NCBI GenBank assembly: GCA_028274465.1
Contig: CM051457.1
Span: 13,171,908 to 13,235,907 of the forward strand
Reading direction: 5' to 3'
Origin: Plantago ovata
Lineage: Eukaryota > Streptophyta > Magnoliopsida > Lamiales > Plantaginaceae
Length of the DNA stretch: 64,000 nt
Part shown: positions 50,127 through 60,040 of the stretch, one piece after another
Numbering within the stretch: position 1 is the stretch's first letter
How the letters are laid out: the number at the start of each line of letters is the position of its first letter
The notes under the pieces: generated by a model
Database searches by the model: none
What the model saw: only the letters and a program-made list of their open reading frames with translations
Told to the model about the DNA's origin: nothing
Translations under genes and position numbers: made by a program

Positions 50127-51112
50127 TTTCCTGAAATTGACAACCCTTTGCAGCACTTAGCCCCCTCCTGAAAAGAATTGATTATCACCACAAACTTCAT
50201 TCCTCCTCCAACATGACTAATTCCACTAATACTTACAAGGAAAGAATTTAATAACAGCAAAGGGAATATTGATCATCATTACAAGACAGATAAAAAGCAT
50301 ATATTGAAAGATGAAAGGAGTAAACACATTTCCAGAAGAAAACAAAAACTATGAACCAAGGAACAAAACACGCAAAAGGGTTGAATAATTAGGCAGAATT
50401 AAACAAAGGGTCCACCACTAAATATCCATTTTACTTACAGGAGACAAGAAATTTCCGCATGTGTTTGTTTTTTCTTCAGACCAAGAAAGTAATTGAAATC
50501 TTGGGAGAGAGAAAAGGCAACAACGACAAGAAGACGAAGAGGGTGGTGGTTGTAGTAGTAGTAGTGGAATTGACCGAGTCGCCATTGATGAGGTTAGCTA
50601 CATAGTTGAATAATTGGGAAAGATGATCCGATGAGTTAACGTCTTGAATTTTAAACTCTGGAATCGTGCTCAGGGTGGTGCCTTGTTCCATTTACTTTAT
50701 TCAATCAATCAAACTGATGGGTTTGACTTTTGTGAAGGGGAGTTGTTGTTGAAGTGTTGAACAACCTTTTTAACGATTCTTGGTGATGAGATGATAATAA
50801 TACTAATTTATTTTTACAACATAACACTCTGAATTGTAATGAGATAATCATAACATTACCAAAGACATGGTCTTGTTTATGAGTAATAGATAGAATCTTC
50901 CCCGTTCACACCTTTAATCAATTGTTTTGGGTAAATAAAATACCATTGCCAGTTTATACATTCTTACAAGACTGAACTTTTCCATGGAAAACAATGGATA
51001 AAGATGATCATTTTATAGCACATTGTTTTGTAGGTTTTGTGCATCCCTTGTTCCGACTTTACATGGTATTGCACTTTGCACCCTAGTTTCATGTTATTTA
51101 TTAAAAAAAAAA
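50127..51112. other. Receptor kinase 5' region
   Basis: Upstream of the receptor kinase ATG. A minus-strand ATG frame at 50476-50691 (MEQGTTLSTIPEFKIQDVNS) lies where the 5' UTR or promoter should be; it could be an upstream open reading frame but resembles nothing known. The rest is AT-rich spacer. Confidence 0.4.
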
Positions 51113-51128
51113 AAATGGCTAAACTTTT

Positions 51129-51279
51129 TTTTTTTAATAATCAAACCATTCCAATTTCACAAGTAGCATTACAAAGCTAGTAATAAACTATAAATAATCT
51201 CGCACTTGGCGAGAATTGAACCTATGACCTCTAGTGTCATGACACCTCAGTCTAACCAATTGAGCTAGACCTCATTGGT
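51129..51279 (-). mobile_element. tRNA-derived SINE with target duplications
   Basis: On the minus strand it begins GAGGTCTAGCTCAATTGGTT (pol III A box) followed by B box GGTTCAATTC (51211-51222 region), then a tRNA-unrelated body and an A-rich tail near 51129. A 16-bp direct repeat AAATGGCTAAACTTTT flanks it (51113-51128 and 51280-51295). The structure is that of a complete, rather recent SINE insertion. It is not a functional tRNA gene: no proper acceptor stem closes after the B box. Confidence 0.9.
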
Positions 51280-51296
51280 AAATGGCTAAACTTTTT

Positions 51297-52276
51297 ATAG
51301 ATTCATTAAAAATGAGTATAATAAATGTTCGGTTATAATACAACCAATAGTCTAAACCACCTGAGTTGAAATGGTCGATACATTACCACAAAGAAAAATA
51401 ATACATGATCTCAAGTTCTCACAATAATGTTACACCACTACCAACTAAAGCAAAGTTCCAACAAGACAAAAAGAAACCGGGGAGTTATTCCACCAAAAGA
51501 AAAAAAAGGGTCTAATTGTGACCGTTCTACATTAATATGGGCCAAATTGTGACCGTACCAGTGTACTACATTAACATGAGCCAAAATGTTATTCCGGATC
51601 ACATCATTAAATTGTTTGCTAATTAATGTTAATTATATATAAGTAGCGCCCGTGGCCCGTCCAAAACCAGATTGACCCGGGATGAACCCTAACCGTATCA
51701 TTCAATACCTTGATACCTTGAGACAGGACCGTATATTTATGGTGTTGTACCTACAAAGCTACAAGTGTTTATACTTATATACATGTACAACTATACAAGT
51801 AATTATTGCATGTATGGTACCGTTGTTTATATGAAATCAAACTAAATGTATCGTATTCAAATTTTACATCGGAGGAAATATCGTACTGATCGATAGACAT
51901 TTGACTCGTACACTTATCCAGATAATTAATTTAAACGATTAAATTTCGTTCCTCCTCAATATTTTAAACTTTTGGGAGAGTTGAAATTCTATCATGGTAT
52001 TAGAGCCATCCGCCTCATGCGCATCTCGGTATGAATCTCCTCGGAGACAAACTCCGCCTCACATTAAGTTTACACACGATTGGCCTCTCCAAAGAGGTTG
52101 AAATCGATCTCAAGTGGGTAGGAGTAGATAATTAATTTACGTCGAATGAATACCATGACACTAATTAATTTTCTTATTATGAGAAATAATCTAAAAGTAA
52201 TTGCATGCGCCCTCATGTCAACAAAACAACGATATCATTAAACATGTGAGCGTAAAATACCAAATTGATACGCTAT
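51297..52276. other. Intergenic spacer
   Basis: No gene or clear transposon end. A stretch near 51.95-52.1 kb (TTTGGGAGAGTTGAAATTC and following) looks like dispersed-repeat sequence but could not be classified. Confidence 0.3.
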
Positions 52277-52278
52277 TA

Positions 52279-52929
52279 CAGTAAAAACTCCATACAGTAA
52301 TATCGTTGGGACCAGCAAAAAATATTCTTATAAGGAGTTTATTCTTAAGTAGAGTTTTGTATGTAATTTTTTTCTAACAAAATAACATACTATATAATGT
52401 TTTAAGTGTTAAAATACATGTTAAACTTGTTTTGTCATGTTAAATAATTGCATTACAACAATTAGATGGAAATGAATGTCTTATTCATCGTTGAATCAAT
52501 TACACAAGATACAGATAGGGATAATCCAAATGATGATAGTGTAGAAGTATAAAAACTTTCATAACAAAAGAAGGACGTTTGACACGTTAATATTGTTTTG
52601 GGTTCAACAAGAAGGTCTAAGCACATGCAAGTTAAAATATGTGATTGCAACTCAAAAGTTAAAAGCCTATTTCACATACAACTTCTCACAAGTACTTTGG
52701 ATATCAAATTTGATGTTATGTGTAACACATAATATACTTATTTATATATGCAATTTATGACTATATATATGGAGGTATAATTACTTAAGATGAGACTTGA
52801 AAAAGTTATGGAATATCACAATGTGGAGTTTATTCTTATTTATAACTGGTACCAAGTTGGGATTGAGAATTTTTATCACTATAAGGAGTTTATTACTTTA
52901 TAGAGTATTCTTTTAGAGAGTTTTTACTG
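52279..52929. mobile_element. pogo/Emigrant-like MITE, 651 bp
   Basis: Terminal inverted repeat starts CAGTAAAAACTC on both ends (right end GAGTTTTTACTG), with TA on each side (52277-52278, 52930-52931). Inside, TAAGGAGTTTATT and TGGGACCAGC/TTGGTACC-type subrepeats recur in both halves. The terminus resembles the plant Emigrant/Lemi1 group (CAGTAAAACCTCTATAA). No intact transposase was seen. Confidence 0.75.
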
Positions 52930-52989
52930 TAATTGGTTGTATATTTTCTATGATATTTCAGTGGTATTACAAGCTTCAATCTCTGAGAG

Positions 52990-53135
52990 CATGATGGCAT
53001 GGGCGGATCCGATTTGATCCGATCCGAAATTCGGATTAATCCGATCCGAAAATTCAGATTTTCGTCAATCCGAAATTTTGGTTCGGCTTCGTATTGATCC
53101 GAAAATAATCGGATCGGATTAATCCGCATAATCCC
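52990..53135. repeat. GATCCGA-rich repeat, left block
   Basis: Many repeats of GGAT(T)AATCCGATCCGAAA. Inverted relative to a similar block at 55626-55795, with TGGGCG/GCCCA near the outer ends of both. Confidence 0.6.
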
Positions 53136-53299
53136 AAATTTAGTTGTACACATGCTTAATTTGTAAATAAATATACACAAAACTAAAATTGATGATAGAA
53201 ATAAAAATCTCTAACTCAAGAATGAGGCAAACAAGATCTGGGTACTCTCATGGATGATCTGCAAACAGAAAACTAATTAATTACTACACAACCCATTTG

Positions 53300-54180
53300 A
53301 CCTCTCTGTTTGCCGATCTCGGATCTTTAGATCTTGTCATCTTGCTTTTCCTCTCTACCTCTGATTTCTTCCTTGATTCCCAGACTTGGTCCCAACCAAA
53401 CAGCTTCTCGGGCAGCAAACGCCTCCACTGTCTCTACTCCATGCCAAAACCGCTCCAGCATAAACCATATGAACCCAGGGAATGCTTAAAATGGCCTCAA
53501 CATCCTCTTCCAAGGTCTACATCCCAACCGCCATCCGAAATCAGCGACCCCCAGAAAGTCTGGAGTTGTAGGCCTCATATTGAATTGACGAGGCAGCCAA
53601 TCATTCACAAACATCCACTCTAGGGTTTCGGTCACTTTCAGATAGCATCCACTCCATCTGGTCTTTGAACGCATCCCAACTGCAACTATCAAAGATGGAC
53701 GTTGAAAGAATACTAGTACTGTCATATTAAAAATTAAAATAAGGATGAACGAAGACATGGCGAGGCGACTACCTTATACTTGTAGACCACGAGCTTGCTT
53801 TTGTCAGGCTGAATAGTATTGGCATGTCCATTGTACAACAACCTTCTATGACCCATAAGAAAATGAGGAAACTTCACTATGCAAGCAGCAAACCATGCAG
53901 CTAACCTTGAAGAAAATTCCTAGAAAGAAAAAAGGAGGTGAAATTGGTATAACAAATTTCACCAATTTGCTTCATTAATAAAATTCTCTCTGGCATTTTC
54001 ACAAACACCTTGTTCGTCTGCATAACTGTTCTTGCCAGGGAAACTCTCCCTCATAGACGGAATAGTGGCAGCAGTCACAAATATTCGGATTCCCGTCAAT
54101 AATAATCTGAAGCCCAGGCCGACAAGAATCGTTTAGAGGATATCCAGGGATTTTCTACGGATTTTGGGAGTTTTACTGGG
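53300..54180 (-). pseudogene. Degraded fragments of an unrecognised gene
   Basis: Several minus-strand stretches look like old coding exons: 53486-53680 (WSGCYLKVTETLEWMFVNDW, LPRQFNMRPTTPDFLGVADF), 53780-53935 ([40 protein letters not shown]) and near 54000-54130 (a Cys-rich stretch, LQIIIDGNPNICDCCHYSVY). Splice-like GT/AG signals are present but the pieces do not connect in one clean frame. I do not recognise the family. They sit between two inverted GATCCGA blocks, so capture by a transposon is possible. Confidence 0.4.
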
Positions 54181-54199
54181 TCGTCTTTGTTATGGATGA

Positions 54200-55620
54200 G
54201 CAAACAAGAGAAGAGATGAAAATAGGCTATGAAACCGCAATTATCACGGTTCGGGTTTACTGTACCAAAATGTATACCATTTCGTAAATACGGAAAAATA
54301 TTGACAAACATTATTATATTTTTCTTTATTCAAATTGTTCATTCTCCTTGCCATTGTTAATTATTAACATAAACACAATTTTACAATTTAGGTGGGAATT
54401 ATGATTTTTTATTGCTATTTAACCTACTTAACATTAAGCTGGAATTTTGATTTAGTAATTTTGAATTTAACGAAACCATTAAATACCAAAAAAAAATCCA
54501 CATAAAAAATTTAATGTTTTAATTTTATCGTCCTAATTTATATATGGCTTACTCCTTTATCTTTCTCATTCATGCCGAGAAAAAGCAACTAAAAAGTGAC
54601 TGATAGGAAATATTATAATTTAATACCATAAAAAATGTAGTTTAATAAAAATATAAGTACTATCAAGAATACGCATGTTAGAATGTCCGATTTAATTTAA
54701 TGTTAATGCTTTATGTGCCGCTTAAAAAAATGTTAATGATTTTATGTTGCGTAGGTTTAATAGTCAAAATATTTGTCAATCTTTTTCTATATTTAATAAT
54801 GGTACAGGAATGGTATATATTTTGGTACAGTAAATCCGGACCGGAAACGTTGGAGGAGGAGGGAAGACTACCGGAGAGGTAATGGGAGTTTTTTGATTTT
54901 ACGTTAAGTCGTTAAGTATATTATGAACTGTTAAATTAAAAAAAAAAAAAAAAAGAAGAAAATAGGAGAGGTAATGGGTTTTCGTTCTGGACATGGGCTC
55001 CAAAAAACCGTTGAGCCTGAGTAGCTAAAATCCCAAATTGCCCCACAATTTTGGCCCAGATGTTGTAATCTTAAAAGGGCAAAATAGTCATTGGCTTATG
55101 TGATATGGAGGATAAAATGAGAAGCGAAATAGTGTTGCAAAACACACTCCAGTATAATTTCTATGTGTTTTGCAAAATCACTACCCTCCTCCTCCCGGTT
55201 TTGAAACGCATCGTGGGGTGTGTTTCGAAACACACTTGAGTGAATAGTGTCGGGCTTTTGGGCCACCCGAAAGGCAAATGCATGGTGCCTAAAATGCAAC
55301 CAAGCGGACAAGTGTTTCCATTCAAAGTGCGATTGGGGGTGGAAACGGGCAAACCAATCAGGCCCTATTACTCCCTTCGATTGCTCAAGCTATGGGTTAT
55401 ATGCTAAAAAGAATTGCAGGTAGGAGAGATTATGAAGTCATAAATGAAGAAGGAAGGATTATGAAGGCATGGATGAGGAAAGCAGAATGGTTAGAATGGT
55501 TAGGCGAGAGAGAAGATACACACAATCAGAAAGGGGCGGAAATGGATTCTAGGGTTAATTAGGTTTTAGGCTTTAAGTATATACTTGTATAGTAGCTATA
55601 ATTTATAAAAGAAAAAAAAA
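54200..55620. other. Intergenic, repeat-like
   Basis: AT-rich sequence, an A-run near 54940-54955 and a GC-richer, repeat-like stretch at 55120-55370 (palindromic CGAAACACAC/GTGTTTCG motifs). No gene recognised. Confidence 0.3.
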
Positions 55621-55625
55621 AGAAT

Positions 55626-55795
55626 TATAGATCGGATCGGATTAATCCGATGATCCGCGGATTTTATTCGATTAAAAAATTCGGATTGCTAGTAAGGGTG
55701 ATCCGCAATTTGGATTCAAAAACTGGTTTGGGTTCGGATGGTCGGATTTTTGGATTGGATATTCGGTTTCAGATTTTATGCCCACCCCTACTTGT
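55626..55795. repeat. GATCCGA-rich repeat, right block
   Basis: Starts ATCGGATCGGATTAATCCGA and ends ATGCCCACCCCTAC. Opposite orientation to the block at 52990-53135. Confidence 0.6.
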
Positions 55796-55811
55796 CAAAT
55801 AGGTTGAAATT

Positions 55812-56788
55812 TAGACCTGACAAAAGTGACCCGGACCCGAAAATCTGATCCGAAATCATTCGATCCGAATCCGAATTTAGATCTGAAATATAAAAGTTGA
55901 ATTATTTGAATGTGACCCGAGACCGGTCCGAATCCGAATTGACCCAAAATAATTTTGATCCGATATTGACCCTAATCCGAATGGACCCGAGTTCATCCGA
56001 CCCGAATTAACATTAGCACGAATTCATCCGATCCGATTTAATTTTCACCCGAATTCATCTGATCTGAAATAATCCAAATTAAATTATATCTGAATTAGGG
56101 CCCTATATAGTTTAATTTGCCTAGGCACTTTATTGAGTTTCATAGTCGTTCTTTGATTATTAACCTCTTGATTTAATTTGTCTAGACACTTTATTATTAG
56201 TTTCATTCTCCGTTTTTGCTCTACTAGTGCCGTAATTTAATTTTCCTAGGCACTTAATTAGATTTAAAGTGCTTTAATTGCCTAGGCAAATAGAAAGAAA
56301 AAAAAACATATATCTTCTAGGCGTCACATATTCACATAGCGCCTACATGTAAATTTAATTTAAAACTATAATATAATTTGTACTAAGGTTAATTGAGTAT
56401 CTTGGCAAAAATTTATGTGAAGTTTTTAAGATCCGAATCAACCCGATTGATCCGAATATAAAATGGCAAGAATTATTATCATCCGAAATGACACATATCT
56501 TAAGTGGTTCGAATTTGAAATGGTTGGAATCCGAATAAGACCCAAATCCGATTGTATCTGAATCTGAATATGATCCGATCCGAGCGGGCCCAATCTGAAT
56601 CTGACCCGATCCGTAATGACTTAAAATTTTATTATCCGAACATGACCCAAATCCGATCAAAACCCGAAATCAAATGTCACCCGAACCCGAACAAATTCAA
56701 TCCGATCCGAACTCAACCCGGAAAAAAACACAGACCCGAAATATCCGATTTGAATTCACCCGACCCGAATGACCGTTTGCCAGGTCTA
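55812..56788. mobile_element. MULE-type GACCCGA-rich element, 977 bp
   Basis: Ends TAGACCTGACAAAAGTGACC (left) and, as reverse complement of the right, TAGACCTGGCAAACGGTCAT, flanked by GGTTGAAATT (55802-55811) and GGTTGAATTT (56789-56798), a 10-bp duplication with one mismatch. Both subterminal regions are packed with variants of GACCCGAA and GATCCGAA; the middle has TTGCCTAGGCACTTTA-type repeats (56118-56290). No coding sequence. Confidence 0.65.
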
Positions 56789-56798
56789 GGTTGAATTT

Positions 56799-59727
56799 TT
56801 CGGATTTTGATTTATTTTAGATTAGACACTAATGATGTCCGGGTTACATACTTAGATGTGTTGTTCGGATTATAAAATCTCATGTAATCTCAGTTCGACT
56901 GAACCCGAATATCAATGTTATTCGAATTGGCCACTGGGGTCTTTTTGCCACTATAATTCTTCATGCCATTTTATAATTAGAGTTTTCAAGTTCGAATTTT
57001 GATCTTTCATCCCATTTCAGATCGAGTCATATCTGAACTTTAATCATGAAAATGGGGAGAGCGAAAGCTGGCATCAAGTTGGCGTGGATAGCTAGCATCA
57101 AGTTATGTGATCTGAACTTTGCAGTCACTGTCTCCAATTAAATTTGCCTAGTGTTCAATCAAAAGGTTAAAGCAGGATTATCCACCACCAATAAATTAAA
57201 TTTTGCATAAATATTGAAATACATATACTACTATATTTCTGAAATACCAAATAAATACATAAAAGCACAACGGATCCAGAATTTCATAAGAAATGCTTGT
57301 ATTATTAGCTTAGCACTACCATAGTATTTGAAGAAAGAAGAAAATATCACATATACAACTGTAACAATTACACGAAGTCCTTGACTTTTTAGAAATGTTA
57401 GGGTACATATAATCAATATAGTCTATTTAGTGACCTACTCTTTTTCTTGGCGTGTTTGCTAAATTAGTTACTCTCGAGTAAGGTCCAGTGTCTCCGACAC
57501 TGGGTCACTGGACCCCCCCTGAAATTCTAATCCCCTGTTTAAAAAAAAAATATTAAGCATATTTTGAATTTTGATCCCCCTAAACAATTAAAATTTTATA
57601 TTTTGACCCCCCCGAAACTTACTCCTAGATTCGCCACCAGTAAGGCCTTGTGGTTTGGGAAGTGGATTATGATAAGCAAGAATGTTTGGATGAATAATTT
57701 AAAGGGAATTGTGATGAGATGTGATGTGGTTGTAGTGCGTTTGGTCATTTTTAAAGATTGTTGCCTAGTATTTCTAGCAAGGGATTTCCAATCTCAATTT
57801 CTCTTGGCCATGTGAATATGTGATGGATTTGAGCGGCTAGCTCGTCCTTTCTTAATGACGCCCGATAGTTCTTTTTAGGTTCTTTTATTTGTGTGCATGC
57901 CCAGAATATACAGTATGTAACCGCAACTTGTGAATTATTATTAAGAGAAAAAAACATCGGCGAATTGTATTTTAAAAAGTGCAACCAATCGGCGGTACAT
58001 AACTAAGAAACTACGTACGTGGCTATCCATAACAATTTTTCGTTTTCCATCGTTTAATTGGAAAAATGTCTTTGCATGCGCAAACATGGATGGAAAGATT
58101 TGAGCGGCCACGTGTACGGAAATAATTAGCTGAATACAGATACTGTGGGCCAATGCGGCTTGATTATCCTGTCTGAAAATTAATGATTCAAGCCGAGGTG
58201 ACATGGGTATTGATGACGTGGTAATTGAGGAACCAGAATTTGGGTTGTTTGGCTGTCTCGTGAAATAAGAGCCACTTACACGAGTGGCGGAGGAGAAATC
58301 AAGTTCGTAATCATCAATTAATCACCCACCCCCACCACCACCAAACAGGCCACATGACTTGACCTGTTCATTGTACTCACTATAAAACTTGATCAGCTTT
58401 GGAGTATGTATGGCAGCCCGCCGAGAATTCAACCTCGGATTAGTTTCACTCATGTAGTAACATTTTAGCCTTTTAGGTGTAAATTTTGGGATGAGTTCAG
58501 ATTGCTGGCTTATGTGAGAAATTACTAAGTTTTCAAATTCATCATCAATTCTAAACTTTATCCAAAACTAACGTTTTCTACCGTTGAATTTTTAAGAGTT
58601 ATTTTAATAAACAATAAGGGAACCATACTGTAACACACTGCCGATGAGTTAAGGCCCCGACCCCATGGACCGCACACAGTTACTCATTGGCTACCATCCG
58701 GGTAAGATGTTGGTCCCATAAAATAACATGTGTAATTTTCCAAGCAGTTGCACTTACGAGTGAATGGACTAGGAAACTTTATAGTACTCACAAGTGAGAA
58801 GTGAGTGAGTGAACCAAGAAACTTAATAGTTCTGGTGCACCAGGAAATTTAATTATGCCACTCAAGATTGATCAAACACACTTAACTCTGTAAGAAAAAA
58901 ATGTACCTTATTGGTACTTATTGGTATGCGTAACATTTTCGATCGCTTAATCACTCTAAAATTCAAGATCTTTACACATAATGTATTGTCCCACTTAAAC
59001 CATAAATAACCCTTGCCCTTAAATATGCATTCTCTTTGTTCCAAAATAATTAATTCGTCTTGATTTTTTTCAGCCAACATAGTTTGAGTTTGACTACAAA
59101 TTACACTTAGACTATGATGATGAAATATTTAACAAAATTATATTATAAAAATATATATACACCCTAAAGTTTGAAAATATATATTTTAAATTTTCATAAT
59201 ATAATTTCAGGCCGAGGGGCATTAAGAATTCATTCGGGCATTTAGCTGCTTGACACCTAAAGTTGGTAAACATTTGAGTACATTACAATTTAGTCACTTT
59301 TTATTTTTATCAGGGCCACTGGACTAGGGTTTGTTTGCTTTGTAGTTGGGTTGGAGTAGCACTTTTGTACACTTTTGAATCAATTATGATGAGTGGATGA
59401 ATATCGATTGATCTGTTAGACTGGACACCATAGATCAAGAAGATTTATGATTAGCCATTCTACTATAGCCCAGGTAAAAACTCTTGGTTGTAGAATTTTA
59501 CCCGAGTGATCAATTAATTGCTAGCATTCATAATTCCAAGTAGACTTATTCTGCGATTCCTTTACGAATTTTGAAGTATATATGATGTTGTAACAAGTGT
59601 TAATGGGGAAAACAAGATGGAACAAATAACATAAAAAGTAGGTACAAGAGTACAACATTAGAAGTTAAAAGCTGAAAACTACCATGTCCGTCCATGTTAG
59701 GCTAAGATAAAAACCCTTTATTTCATG
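56799..59727. other. Intergenic, about 2.9 kb
   Basis: No gene. 57475-57640 resembles the end of a plant repeat (GACCCCCCTGAAA, then GATTCGCCACCAG). 59040-59215 resembles one half of the Stowaway-like MITE at 19695-19939 (AATATTTAACAAAATTATATT), so it may be a truncated copy. C-rich CCACCCCCACCACCACC lies near 58325. Confidence 0.35.
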
Positions 59728-59794
59728 CTAGTCTATTACACCACCAAGACACATACATACCATATGTATGTGTCTTGGTGGTGTAATAGACTAG
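59728..59794. repeat. Perfect palindrome, 32-bp arms
   Basis: Arms 59728-59759 and 59763-59794 are exact reverse complements, separated by CCA. The outer ends are CTAGTCTATTACACC. It lies about 250 bp upstream of the RPT2 start. Confidence 0.95.
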
Positions 59795-60040
59795 TCTAAC
59801 ATCTGATAAACCGATAAAAACTCCAACACCAAGCTAGCTACCTGCAGTGACTGAACTGAAAGTTTTGTCCTCTCGCAGAAAGCCAATGTTTACCAAAAGT
59901 GATTATTATGCAGATTAGAAAAAGAAACTTAGTAGAAGTACAAGATAAAACTTACATCATCAAGTCTTTATATAAGACACCTAGCTATTATTTTCAAACA
60001 ATTAAATCCAAACAACAAACATCCCCTCTAAAACTAAGAC

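Noticed and set aside
50476-50691. Minus-strand ATG frame upstream of the receptor kinase as a gene
   Set aside because: Low-complexity Thr run, no family match; kept only as a possible upstream frame.
51200-51270. A functional tRNA gene
   Set aside because: A and B boxes are present, but no closing acceptor stem; the A tail and target duplications mark it as a SINE.
57475-57640. Transposon end (GACCCCCC ... GATTCGCCACC)
   Set aside because: Looks like a dispersed-repeat terminus, but no partner end or duplication could be found.
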